NCBI GenBank assembly: GCA_027576995.1 | Contig: JANBQC010000020.1 | Span: forward strand, 1 to 64,000 | Length of the DNA: 64,000 nucleotides | Direction of reading: 5' to 3' | From: Dimargaris cristalligena | Lineage: Eukaryota > Kickxellomycota > Dimargaritomycetes > Dimargaritales > Dimargaritaceae | In this document: positions 11,136 to 23,932 of the stretch, piece after piece | How the letters are laid out: the number at the start of each line of letters is the position of its first letter | Numbering within the stretch: the first letter of the stretch is position 1 | Translations under genes and position numbers: made by a program | Notes under the pieces: model-generated | Seen by the model: the letters and a program-made list of their open reading frames with translations, nothing else | Database searches by the model: none | What the model was told of the DNA's origin: nothing

Positions 11136-13915
11136 GTAGGATAGTAAGAATTGGGCGTTTCTTTGGACCAGCTTTAGTTTAAACGGCCGACTGTTGAAAG
11201 GAAGCGATTAGGTGTGGCATGGAAAGATAAGATTGTGATATGGACGTATCATACTTCGCCTTTCTCTCCCACTACCACTCTACCTCCAACACCTCCGACG
11301 TTACCCCCACCATGACATTACCCTGTTGCAATTACTAAGCCCTTATCGTATTTTTTTCGGGATTCTCTAGTGGCATACCTTTTATTAACACTTCCAATTC
11401 GTTAGTTTTGCGCAATCACCTATCATAGGCATTTTAAAGTATACGGGCAAATCCCTATTTCTTCCACTCGCGCTATTATTTTTTTATTCATTCAATACAT
11501 TTATAAATGCATCAACAATCATTGCTCACTGGGGACGTTTGTGTAAATTGGCATACAAGCTATGATGAGAGAGGGGGAGGGCTAATAAGAATTATGTATT
11601 GGTGAGTGTTATCGACTATCCACACATCTTGGGTTGACGGAAATACAACGAAAATAGGGCAAGAGGGAGGGGACGGCCGAATAGACATCTGCCCAAGTGG
11701 ATTTATCAACGGGAGGATTCCCAACTTTAATATGTACCAGCTGTGGGTCCCCCGCCCACTTCCGCCCGACTCTTGTTATTGGAAGATGGTTCAAATTAGG
11801 GGAGATAATCTGCCACTCCGGAGGATGCCCGCTGGACCGCCATGAAAGATCCGCCGATTTTTTTTGTAGCTCCCAGTATAGATTGGTGCATTAGAGAGAT
11901 GGAGAGGGACGGGCCTAAAGCCATGGTCGGCGTAATAAATTTAGCTGAGTTAATGTGTGTTTTTGTTTTTATTTTTTAGGTAACCCAGTGTTAATTAAGG
12001 GTCAATTAGTTTGTATATTGTGTTGGTATATCGGGGTATAGTTTTCCCTCCAAGAGGAGACGGAATGGGTTGACGAAAAAAGATAATATGGGTGTATATA
12101 TATATTCATTCTATAATTATCGAGAGATTTTGAAGGGGGGTCTCTTGAATTACTTGAATGTACCCTTGTCCCCCACCCAATACTAGAATGGGCAAACCAT
12201 GTAAGCAGCCTATCGTCGGCTTATCTCGGTATTCGGTTACTCGACTGTGAATCTTCTCGGTCCACAATGGAGAAGGAGGAGGAGGGGGGGGGTTGAAGGA
12301 AGATAACGATAGTAGTGTTGGCAGCCCCATTGGTGTAAAAGCCGCCAAAACGACGCGGGGCGCCTCAACACTGCCCACGATGGCTCTAGTAAGCAGCGAA
12401 ATGCACAGCTGGTCAAGGGGCCATCACTCCCCCCCCCCTTCAGCAGCACCAAGTACTGGGTATAAATTAACAGGGGTGTTGTGGTGGAGGAGTTGAAGTA
12501 TTTAGCCAGCCTTCGTTATCGGCCAGACAGGTAAATCCAATACAACAACCGATCGGACGTAACGGTGGGTGGTGACGGTCATACCATATGGGAGAAGTTC
12601 ATTCAGGCTGTATAATGAAAAATCCGTTGGATGCGGCCAATATTACTGGTTAAAAGCTATTCTCACATATATTCGCCCATACACGTATTATGTAAAACCT
12701 TATACAGCTGGTTTGAAGTTCACCCATATTAACTCTTCTCGCCCCAAATCCCTTGAAGCAAGGTTTAGTGCATCTATCTCTCTCCACCACGGAAATGCAG
12801 CGTACCTCTCCTTCTACATATAATAATCCTTTAGCATCTATCTATACCATGGTGGTGGATGGACATCATCAACTAAAAATAACCGAACGATTTCCAACAT
12901 GACTATCGATTAAATTACCATTATCCGGCAGTGAGCAGATGTCCATTTTCAGCCCACAACGATGTGTGGCCCATGACAGGAGATTTCGACCAAAGCCCAT
13001 TCAGGCGTTGGTTTACGGAACAGTAAACCTGGTAGGTAGACCAGAAAATAGTATACTATACATACCTATTTATTTATACCGTTCGTTCCTAATGATAGCT
13101 GCTCACATACGAGCTATCAATCACATCATCATTCTTTTACACACGTTTACCGGTCAATGATATATAAGTTATTCCAAGCATTAATGCTACAAGTATATTA
13201 GGTGTTATAAGATAGTAAGGAGGGGAGAAATAAAAGACGGAAAATGCATGTCACCAGTAAGCCATCATATAACAGGACCCATTGATGAATATGCAACCAA
13301 AATAGGGGTTGGGGCAGCGGAAAGGAGAGAGACGAGCACACACATATCCAAGGCCAAGAAGATACGATGACTAGCTAGATGAAGGGGGAGATGATGTGGA
13401 GGAAGGGGGTGGGGGCGCAACCAGGCCAGCTAGTCGTTGAAATAATAAGGAGCAAAAAACCGAACGCTAAAAAACACCCATCAGCGGAAATTGGAGCTAT
13501 TGTTGGAAATACTAAGGAATATCGGAGGAACATTCGGATACGCCTTATTATTCCTCAAAGCGGGAGGATACACACATACAACCATCCCGCCTATCTATTA
13601 TTATAGAATATGTAGAGTTCCCATACGGGGGAGCATCTCATTAGGCTAAAAGCAAGACGGATTTTAACGCTTGGGTTTGGCGCGTCTTGTAGGACGTCAC
13701 CCCTCCTCCTCTCCACATTCACCTCTTCCAGGCACTAAAATAAAACCAAAACAATTGCCCCACTAACTAACTTATGGGGGGGGGGTTGTTAAAGTATAGG
13801 GGAGATTATATAGGAAGGACTATTACTGGTGGCTGGAAGGGGGAATAAAAGAAGGAACCGGTGGAATTGAGGGTTCGTTAGGCGTGTGGGTTTGGACGGG
13901 AATAGGAAACGGAAT
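11136..13915. other. Intergenic between CBS-PB1 gene and LPMO-like gene
   Basis: Contains the convergent 3' ends of both neighbours and one copy of a 145-bp dispersed repeat (12586-12730, listed separately). Short frames here lack coding character. No RNA gene seen. Confidence 0.5.
12586..12730 (+). repeat. 145-bp dispersed repeat, copy 1
   Basis: About 93% identical to 27586-27730 with no gaps; roughly ten differences, mostly transitions. Similarity stops sharply on both sides (about CATATGGGAG on the left and CATATTA on the right). No terminal repeats or target duplication are obvious. It may be a fragment of a non-autonomous element or a decayed transposon piece. Confidence 0.75.
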
Positions 13916-14770
13916 TTAGAGGGTGACCTGACGCTTGCAGTTCGTGCATCTACGCCGGCATTTGCGACCAGAAGTGGTGGTCGTAGTAGTTCCGGAGTAG
14001 TCGACAGCGCCGGTGGTGGTAATGATATCGGTGACGGGGGAGGCTTCCACCATGGGGTTAGTGGTGGTAGTGGCAGCCACCGTCGGGGTCATTTCAGCGG
14101 CGCGGTTGTCGGTGACGGTAGGGGTGGCCGTCGCGGCCGAAGAAGAAGCAGCCTGCGAACTGCCGCCCTTAATGGCCAAATCGAAACAGGTGGAGTATTG
14201 CTGACCCGCGGGGTTCTGGTTGAACTCCCAGAAGAGGACCAGCTGGAACCGGTCGCTGCTGGGCAGAGTGGCGGGCAGAGTGTAGGTACCCCAGCAATTG
14301 GAGTTATCTAACCAGCCGTCGCAGCGGGCTTCGTCCATGAACTTCCACTCACCGAGGACCTCGGCCTTGCTGCGCTCGTTATAGTTCACTTCGCCCAGCT
14401 CGCGCCCGGGGAAGTACAGGACCTTCATGACGGTATCACGGAAAGACTGGTGTCCGTTAATTTCGTACGACACCTTGTAGGTCTTGCCCGCCACGGCCTC
14501 GCCCATGGGGAAGGCGGTGGAGTACATGGGCGAGCCCTGCAGCTTGGGGTCACACATCAGCTGGGACGAGGGGGTCCCGGAAAACAGGTAGGTGTACTTG
14601 GTGTTAATGTCAATGTCGTTGCGGCCGGGGTACCCACGGCCATAGGCGGTACAGTCCTTGGTCACGGGATCAAAGTCGAAGCAGTCGCCCCAAGTGTGGG
14701 CGGTAGCTTGCTGGGGCAGAGTCGATAGGCCGACCACCGAGAGGGCGGCAGCTAGCATAAAGGAACGCAT
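13916..14770 (-). CDS. Secreted LPMO-like (chitin-binding type-4-like) protein
   Basis: A single exon of 284 residues from the ATG at 14770; an in-frame ATG at 14791 would add seven residues, but the downstream one gives a cleaner signal peptide. Residues 1-24 form a signal peptide ending in ATA, so the mature protein would start with His25 (HTWGDC). An N-terminal histidine is required for the copper brace of lytic polysaccharide monooxygenases. His107 (NGHQSF) and Tyr192 (YSTCFDLAI) could be the second histidine and the axial aromatic residue. Six cysteines lie within the fold. A Ser/Thr-rich linker (about 205-265) follows, then a short basic tail with three cysteines (KCRRRCTNCKR). I infer a secreted copper oxygenase acting on chitin or a related wall glycan. 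A non-catalytic copper-binding relative is the main alternative. Confidence 0.65.
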   Translation of the reverse strand: MRSFMLAAALSVVGLSTLPQQATAHTWGDCFDFDPVTKDCTAYGRGYPGRNDIDINTKYTYLFSGTPSSQLMCDPKLQGSPMYSTAFPMGEAVAGKTYKVSYEINGHQSFRDTVMKVLYFPGRELGEVNYNERSKAEVLGEWKFMDEARCDGWLDNSNCWGTYTLPATLPSSDRFQLVLFWEFNQNPAGQQYSTCFDLAIKGGSSQAASSSAATATPTVTDNRAAEMTPTVAATTTTNPMVEASPVTDIITTTGAVDYSGTTTTTTSGRKCRRRCTNCKRQVTL

Positions 14771-15593
14771 ATTGTAAGGAGTTTCGTCCAAAAGAAAACG
14801 GGTAGGACGACAGTTGGATTATACTGCCTGTGTGTGTATGTATGTGTGAGGGAAGAAGAGCTCTAACAAGAGTGTCTCTTACTTTGGTTCAAAGAAAATT
14901 AAACCGCGTCAAGAGTTAGAAAGAAGGAACGAACGAAGAGGCGGAGGTATATGCAAATAACCAAACGGCGAAGAAGCAACTATACGGATATAATTGCAGG
15001 TGCAACCCTGTAAAAATTTAGTGCGTCAATCAAATACGAGCTGAAAAAACAAGCGGGTGGTGGTTTCCAAGGAATTAATTTCTAGGGAAAAGGGCAAGAT
15101 TGGGGGATACGCGACACAATCGGGCGAAGAGACGGCAGGAATAATGGCAGCGAGGAGACTTGCGACCGAATGATATATAGATGAAAGCGGCAGCGAGGGG
15201 AACACTTAAGTGTGAAGGGGATATATGAAAAAGAAGTAGATATAGGAAAGGGGAGCACACAGCTATTATTAGCTAATGGCAGAGGAGAGAAATAGAAGTT
15301 GGTATTAATAAATCCAAAGGAGACAACGAGAAGGGTGAATAGCACTAGGCTAGAGAATCGTTAGAGAGGGTTCACAGTAGGAAGATACAGGCTGGCTGTA
15401 GCGTCATGCAGATGCAAAGAGATGGCGGTTTCTTCAGGAACACCCGTGTCAACGAGGGAGAGCAAGTAGGGCAAACGGATAACCAACGCGTGGTTATTGT
15501 ATAGAGATGAATAGAGAAGGCCAGGAGGATACTACCGTTAGTACTAAGTAGGTGTAAAATAGTAGTGACAAGACAATAAAAGGAGGAATAATA

Positions 15594-15647
15594 GTAGTGG
15601 TGGTAGTAGTAGTGGTGGTAGTAGTGGTGGTAGTAGTGGTGGTAGTA

Positions 15648-15686
<39 letters not shown>

Positions 15687-15720
15687 ATAATAGTAGTAAT
15701 AGTAATAGTAATAGGAAGAG
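15594..15720 (+). repeat. Trinucleotide microsatellite (GTA/GTG)n decaying to (AGTAAT)n
   Basis: About 125 bp of GTA and GTG triplets, first in a higher-order pattern mixing GGT and AGT units, then pure AGT, then AAT-interrupted. It produces artificial poly-Val, poly-Leu and poly-Thr frames on both strands. The plus strand carries almost no C, giving a marked purine/T strand asymmetry. Confidence 0.9.
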
Positions 15721-18700
15721 GAAGAGGAATAGTAACTGTAGTACGACCAGGCACAAATGCAGCCTCCCTTGGACCAGGGGGCGACGGCCGTTATATACTA
15801 CTGCACTGTACAGTGCGCGGGTGGAGCTCGGCTCCTTTCCGTTGGAACGGAACACCACCCGTTCTCTCTCCCATTGAATTACCACTAGAAATACACCCCC
15901 AGTGTAGGCCCAACCAACTGATTGCCCTTGTTGTTCCCCTTTTTCACTGTCTCTCCTCCCCTTTGTCGTGTGGACCTCCCGCTAAACCATCATCCGTACT
16001 GTTGGCTAATTTTGAATATAGGGGCACCAATGGGTCCCATATCCGTCAGCCAACCCCCATCCGCCATGGGGGTGTCCACCCGATACTCTCCTTTCCCGTC
16101 CTGATGGCCTTTTCTTATCCACACACCTAGGCTTACTACTTAATTGGCCGGTATTCTCTATACCAGTGGTGAATTCCGTGGACCTCTTCTGGTTACATTA
16201 CAATATACAACCGGCTTTTCATTTACGGAAACTATCATCAAATTAGGTGGAAGGGGGCAAAATGAAGCTGATAGGGGAAACTTTTATCAATGGGGGGTGC
16301 CCCCCACATTCCTATCTCTTTTTTTGACACTCTCATCTCTCGCTACCTAATTAATTGGCTGGCGCTTCCCTCCTGCCATGCTGCTGGTGGCCAGCCCGCT
16401 GGGTGCCTAGATTGCTCCCTTCACCAGTGGGACGGGTGTGAGTGGGGGGAGGGACTATACTATACTAAAATAATCTAAAATAACCCCTAGTAAAAGAATG
16501 GGTGTGATAGGTGAACTGCCCCACACACACGGTACAGCTCGGTTCTATAATCATTCCCATTCAATTGGCCCAGCATGGCTCGGACATTGAGGTTCGTTGC
16601 CATATGTGTTGAATGGTGGTGGTTCTTCAAGTTTATCAAAGGTGCCATGGCGGGTCTGGATTGGACTACGCCTCTTCCCCCTATGGGGTAACAACCTTTA
16701 TCCGGCCCTCCTCGTAGATACCACCATCCATCCACGGACAATAGTATTACCTTAATTCCAAGAATTGTATTAGGTCACACTAAACGTAGCCTATAGAATA
16801 GTATATACGACCTTCAGCAGTATACTACACTGAGGTTGGGCTGAATCTTCAATACTTGGGCCGTTGTTGTCCATGAAAATAAATGGAGTAAGAAGGAGAG
16901 GGATAGGCTACACGCTGCCCGAATCGGATGGTATGGGCCATCTGTCGTGGTTAACCTAACTGGATTGGTGGGGTGTCTATTTAATTTTGGAAGGTAAGGG
17001 GAACCGGTGCCGAGAAAACGGCATTTGGGTCCCACTCAACCAAAACAAACACCCTGAATTATTGGGAGGGGGGAACTGTGGCGGCCATAGATGAGATTGA
17101 TCAGGTCGTGAGGCGGCTGAAAGCATTAAACAAGCCAAACAATAGCAGCTTCTGCCCCTTTTTGGGGCGTATCTCTCTTTCTGTGTTATTTTACTCTCCT
17201 TTCCTCCTCCTCCCGGCCAATTCCTCTCCTTTCCTTGGGCAGTGTATAGGAAGGAGGAGAGGCATTGTCGGGCGGCCAATTGGAAAGAGCTTTCAGTCCC
17301 TTTTAGCATTTTGGTTACTTGCTTGCCCATCCCAGGTTAATCATTATGGGCTATTGGTCCGTGGAATGTAAATGACTGTTTATCTAAAACATATGAAACG
17401 AGAAGTTCCTTTTGGCCATTGGTGAGTTCTGTTTCATCTGTTGTTGTTAGTCCTTTGTCACCTATTCGCCATCCTCTAGTAGAGGATGCTAAGCAAAGGG
17501 CAGGTGGAAAAGGAGCGCATCGCACACTTGCCTATTGGAAGATACGATGGTGGAGCTCATTATTAACCTATGCGACTATTATTATAGCCTCGGACGGTGC
17601 GGCATTTTCGTAACACCAACGCCGTTTCCCTCTCTTATGCCAAACCACGCCAGTTTTGCCCCATATACACCTTACATCTCTTGAACACTGTGATGGTCTC
17701 CCCAAGATTCATGTGGTTCCGCCCCTTTCCCTCCTGGACCAGCGCCCCGTTCTATCGGAGGGCTTGTCAGCTCCACACTGCCCTGATGGTTTTCCTCTCC
17801 CCTCTTTTCCCCTTGCCTTCTCCCCCCTCTAAAGCCCACACACCATGGACTATATATCCGTCCATGTGGGGGGACCTCATCCATACTGGAAACATGGTTG
17901 TGGGCATCGTGCCCTAGCCTATTCCGACGGGATGGAGTAGATACGGCCCACAATCGCATCCTCTCTCCCCAAGGCTGGTCACCCGCCAAGAGGCCCACTA
18001 TCGTCATCGTAGGTCCTATTTACTCAGGCACGCATTTGCCCTTCTTCACCCCCCAAAAATTCATGAAAGGCCAGTTTCAATCGGGCCTGGCGGAAATTCG
18101 AATGTCCGATGTTCCCCATTCGCTCTTTTAACTAGCCGCGAAGGCTGAATGGAAAATAACTTCTGGGATATATAGACTCACCCCTTTCTTTCTTGATCCA
18201 CTTCTTCTTTGGCACCGTCTCATTCGGGCTTAGAGGGGAGGGGGGACATTCACAGGCAAATCCAACTAAGCAATCCTTGGAGCCACTCCAAAGGAAAAAG
18301 AGGAATCATCATGATTCATTCATTTTTTGTTTTAACCGCCCCCATACGCATACTCTCATATTCAGCCTTGCCTCGTCTACTCCACCTAATGCATGACATG
18401 GTTCGGTCTGCAACGGACTTGCTGGGCGGGAAGGTTCCGGATATGATGGGAGGGCGATGGATTTGGCGGGACAAGAACAGGGATTCGAGCGAACTGAACC
18501 TCGTGCGCGGGTAAACTTATATTCCGCGGTTAGTGGAGTGGAGGCCAGCAATCAACGCCAGCTCATCCTACTGTGTCACTGAAAAATAAAAATCGAGGGA
18601 CATAAGTGTCGGTGTGAAGGTGTGGAATGCTCATCCGCCTAGCTTCCACATTTGTCGATCACACTTCCTAATCGGGTTTAGTGTCCAAGGTCGCGTAGAA

Positions 18701-18810
18701 TTCACATGAGGGCCATATCCCAGTTGAAAATAGGGGGGCCGCCTAGCCTTCAAAATCTAGTCTTTTTTCAATTCTTCCCTATTCCGCGTTCAGTTGGATT
18801 TTCGTTTACA

Positions 18811-18838
18811 TGAGAGAGAGAGAGAGAGAGAGAGAGAG
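18811..18838 (+). repeat. (GA)n microsatellite
   Basis: An uninterrupted GA dinucleotide run in intergenic DNA; a similar run occurs at 55859-55880. Confidence 0.9.
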
Positions 18839-21800
18839 GGTTCGGGACTCTCCTCCAATATAGTCGCGGCTCCTCTTAGGTACCACCACATCACCCTGCC
18901 TAAATTACCAGCAACATACTCCCACAAAAAGGAACACTCTGTGCCTTCTTGCCCCGTTCCTGGCTGGCTGGGGTAGATAAATAGGAATGGGCCGTAGCAT
19001 CGGAATGATAAACACCCGGCCCCCGATCAGAGCCCCGAAACTTCCCGCTGGCGCAGCAAGACACTTACCTGTATTTGTTGCTGCCTAACCGGTCTAACCG
19101 GTATCCGGCAAAGTGGACTGTGTGTCGACACTGTGGTGGGATAGGCCCACTCCTCTCTTCAACCCACAAACTATAAAGCGGGTTGTAAGTCGAAAGCGGC
19201 CTTCTCGTTGTCACTCACTGACCTCCCTTGGGAGTGAATCAGTCGCTGAGTGAAATGGGTGCTCTTTATCTGTTGATGTCATTGCGGTCAACTAGTGTGC
19301 GTGTGTACATATATATATATATAGGTGTGGGTGTGTTTGGTGGTTGATCGGCATGTTTAGGACTGGCATATATGACTTTCCTTCTATTGGTATAAGAGTA
19401 AAATTATATATCCACCAGCACACCAATCTCGGGATGAAACATCGCCATGTTCGACAATCCCCCAAGTTAGTCGAGATAGGCTCCGCTACAACCATCTACG
19501 TGCGGCATCAGCATTTCATCCTGATTTACACAGTTAACGGATGGTAAACCGAAGCATGTCCATTGATGTAAGTCCGAAGTGCAATTGGAACAAGCTACCC
19601 CAGTTATTTTTGTATCCACTAGCAAATGCGAACAGCCCAGCGGGGGTGTCGCAGGTTTCGTACAAGGTCCCCGACCAGATGGCCCAAAGTACCGTTGAAG
19701 CCCACTCTTAATACGGTAGTTGTTATTTTCTCGAACACCAACCCACATCCTAGTTTGTTCACCATAGCAACTATCTAGATGGTGATTTCGGTAGGCGGGT
19801 CTTTGATTTACGGTACTACTCTGCCGCCGTGTATATCTCGAGAGCAGCCGTGATGTCACTTGGCCATCCTATATGGTCGGTTCAGTTATAAACGCAAGCC
19901 ATTTTCCGTATTTATCGACGATGCGATTACTCCCTGTTGCTCATTTCTCATCAGCAGGGATCATTTGTTAAACAAAGGGCCTGTGATTTACAAATCCCTC
20001 ATTCCCACATTGGAATTGGCAGTTGAAAACAACACTTTTCCGGCAATTAGCAAGGTGATATCTTATTTGCTATATTAGCTTTGAAGTTGCCGATGCCATA
20101 ATCCATTGATGATTGGTCTTACAATATGTTGTGCAGCTTGACCATGAACGTTCATCCATATTAGGCCTAAAGAGGACCACCACCACCAGTGTGTGCTATT
20201 CTCTCAAAAGAAACCGCGAACACCACAAACTGAATGGCTATCCTCCTCTTTTCTCCATTGCGCTATCATCCTATGGGAACATTGCTTTTTTCAAGGATTC
20301 TTTGTAGACGAATCGGTGTAACGTTTCTCTATTGTAAGGAAACCGGACCAGCTCCACATTCCCGCGTAGTCCAATAACCATTCCTGTTTCGCCTTGGCCA
20401 GGAACCCACTGGCCCCCCGAAAGTAGCTTTAAGCCGAAACCATTCAAGGGGGTGCGCCCAGTCTATCGGTCGATTGGGCGATGCGCCCAGCGATAAGTAT
20501 GATAATCAAAGTGGATTCTACTTGTCCTGAACACACCAACTAATCGTTCTTATTGGGTTTATTAGCCAGATAACTAACTGATATTCGTTGGACCTAATAG
20601 GCCTTCCCGCCTCTGCCGGCCACTGGTAGACGTGCCCTATTCGATCCTACTGACCTATCCCGGCGTATCTCTTTGCAGATAGATGGGGCCCCACGTTTCC
20701 CCAAAAGGAGATTCCACCACCTAATTGGTTTTCAGGCAGCCAATGGCAAGCAAATATGGCGAGTGGCGGGTTCCCTTCCTTTTTACACCTATAAGGGAGT
20801 TGCGTGGTCCTTTCGTCCACGCTCCACACACGAATATATAAGAGTAATCCATGTTGAAACTCTTGAAAGCAAGTCCATATAAATTCATGCAACTGCCTAG
20901 CCATTCTACTCTTGGCATTTCTTTAGATCCGATTAGTTGCCAATATCTACTCCCATTCAATATTATAGGGCGGGGAATGGTTGACTACGTTTTTAACTGG
21001 GCGGTGATGGCGAAGCCATTGGATGGAACTAGGTGTATGTTGACCATTGCCAGTGTTCGCATGTGGCTTGGGGTCAGGTTTGCTCTGTAAACATAACAGC
21101 CCAATTTCCAATTGGCTAGGCCACGAATGGTGGTGACCTATACTCGACCTCGCCAAGGGCTTCGGTTATTTTCTCATTTAAAACAACAATACCGACTACA
21201 ATAAATAATAGATATTATATCCATTGGACTTGGCTAGCCTATTACTGCACCAAATATCCCTGAATGGTGTAGAGTAGCTCACCTACTCAACCAAGGGCAT
21301 GATTACAAATCCCACTCTCTTTTGGTTAACACGATATTGTCCGCAATGCCAGAAGGCCAGGTATTATTTTTAAATGAATCGCTGGAGACATTGGGCTAAA
21401 TTAGTATGGCCGCCATGGGGTTTATTACTGGTTACAAATGGCGTTTCCGTACATTCTATCTTTTACATTACACTGGATGCAATGAATTTCGCATATACCA
21501 CTGTTATTGTGAACAGCCAAATCAAATCATGTTGGAGGGATTCTGAGAGCAGTGCTTGCTATTCATGTGAATTTATTATATCCCCCACTGCAAACCATTT
21601 CAAAATAGCCATCAATAACTAGTTAGCATAAAAACAATTTATATATGCACGCTAATATGGAAAGGGCCAAAATGCAATCGTAGAAGGGTAATGAAGGAAA
21701 CTATACCGGAAAAGGTTGCTGACATTGTCCGTGTTCCATGGCCAAAAGTACACCGAGTAGGTGTGGTATCACTGTAGTTTTAAAATTAAATGTGCCCCCA

Positions 21801-21939
21801 GTAACCCATGTCCAAATAACACAATAAAAAACCACCAGAATCCTGGGTGAATTCGTCAACCGCATGCTTTTCGCCCAATGGAGCGTATCCCACTTGTATT
21901 TGGGGGAGACAACCTAGCCCTCCCTCCACGATTTCATTT

Positions 21940-23899
21940 TTACTGAATGATCGTCTTTTGGGCCACCGAACGACGAATCCGGTCGGCCAAGTTACGGTCC
22001 CGATCCGACACAAAAGAGATCACTTTACCACGCCGACCCCCCCGGCCCGTTCGCCCGGCGCGGTGCAGGTAATCAATGGCCGTGGTCGGGAAGTCGTACA
22101 TGATGACGTGAGTGACCCCCATGGTATCCAAACCTCGCGAGGCAATATCGGTACAGACCAGAATCCGCGCCCGGAGACTATGACCGGGTCCTTCCGCGCC
22201 GTCGCCGTTACCATCGTCGGGCCCAGGGGCCACCGTCGTCGATTCAACCGGAGTAGCTCCGATGGGGACCGGCGTATACGTAAAGTTCTCGAGAATCAAA
22301 CTACGTTCGCGGGAATCAACAATGCCCCCGTGCAGCATGAGGGTGTTCACTCCCTTGTTCTTCAATTGGACATTGAGTTCCACCGCCGTATGGCGCCGGT
22401 TACAGAACACCAGCACCTTGGCTTTGGGGATCTGTTGCAGGATCGTGATCAAATGGTTTTCCTTGGTGCCCTGGAAATTGTCGGGGTAGATGAACGTATG
22501 CCGGATATGGGGGAGGGCCTGGTGGAGTTGCGGAGTAGCGATTTTAACCAGACCGGCGCCCGCTTCGGACGGGGAGGCAAGGGTTTGTTCGATGCACTGG
22601 ACCACGGTCTTGGGTAAAGTGGCCGACACCATCGAGCATTGCCAGAACCGACCCGTTTTCGACCCGGAACTACGGGCCATGCGGATAATGTTGAGCACGT
22701 CCTCGTCGAAACCGGAGTCGTTGAGCATTGTATCCGCCTCATCAACCACCAAGTACCGCAGCGATCCAAAAGCCAACAGTCCCTCCTCCCGGTACTCCAG
22801 GAACATGGACGGGGTAGCCACCACCACATCAACCGGACCGTCGTCCAAACTTTGGCGAATTTGCTTGCGGGGCACGGCGTAATGCACCCCCAAGGTGCGG
22901 AACTTAGTGTTGTGGCAAAGCCGTTTGCAAGTGGTCACGATTTGCACGACCAGATCCCGACTGGGGACGAGAATCACCGCCCGGGGCTGGTACGCCTTGC
23001 GGGCGGTGAGGCGCGGCAGGATAGGGGTATAGCCGGCCGTGGCCGTTTCGCGTAAGGTCCGTTCCTGCGCCTGGGCTGCCTCGCGCATCTCATCCTCGTG
23101 GTTTTTGAGGTGGTGGATGATCGGGAGTAGATAAGCCAGCGTTTTGCCGGACCCGGTTTCGGAGGCGCACATAATGTGCCGGGGTTCGTTCGGATGGGCA
23201 GCGGCATGGCTAGGGTCCCCCCGGCGGATTAGCTCGGGGATCATGAGGGCCTGGATGGGGGTGGGCACCGCCGCTGCGGACGGTGAGCCGTCGCTGGTTT
23301 CAGCTTGGTGGGCTGTCTCCCCTTCCTCGACCTCACTGAGCTTAAACACGGCCCCACTCTGGAGGGTTTCGACGAGGGTGGAGTACAGGCCCATGGTCGC
23401 GAATGAAGTCGGCGCGGGATTTTTGCCCGTCGATAAAAATGGAATGGGGCTTGTCAAGGGGGTGGTGTTGTTGTCGGTCCTGGTCCTGGTCCCGGCCCCA
23501 GTCCGGCCTCGGGTCCGCTGCTCTCCGATGGAGCCCCGGGTGAATTTCCGTTCCCCTGTGCGCTCGGTCGAGGGGGGGGTCTCATTATCAATGGCCTGCA
23601 GCTGGAAGCGCGCGGGAATAAAGCCCGCCATTTGGGGCTTTTTAGGGGTATTTTTAGAGGCATAGGAGGACGAGTGTGAAGAAGTAGGGTCCGCCGACTG
23701 ACCTTCGGTGGTTTGCGAATGGCTCCTGGGTTTGAATGAACGTCCCTCCCTAGGGGGGGGACCGCGCGTCGGTTTTTTATCAAAGGGTCGCGGGGAGCTG
23801 CGACGAGCCGTAGCCCTGGTTGACGGGCGGCCCTTGGTAAAGCCACCGGTAAATTTCGGACTCGGCTTGCCTAGCTTTCGGGGGTGGCCACCACTCCGG

Positions 23900-23932
<33 letters not shown>

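Larger units (their letters stand above)
14792..21939. other. 7-kb gene-free stretch
   Basis: Starts with the upstream region of the LPMO-like gene. It contains a long GTA/GTG trinucleotide tract (15594-15720) and a GA dinucleotide run (18811-18838), both listed separately, plus a short TA run at 19310-19322. Many frames of 60-130 codons occur but they overlap each other on both strands, lack family resemblance and have no splice support. No RNA gene recognised. Confidence 0.45.

Noticed and set aside
15494..15885. Long poly-Thr, poly-Leu and poly-Val reading frames on both strands
   Set aside because: They are read straight from the GTA/GTG microsatellite and have no other coding signal.
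17597..18131. Overlapping frames of about 75-110 codons on both strands
   Set aside because: Low-complexity Pro/Ser/Leu composition from CT-rich DNA; no domain, signal peptide or splice pattern.
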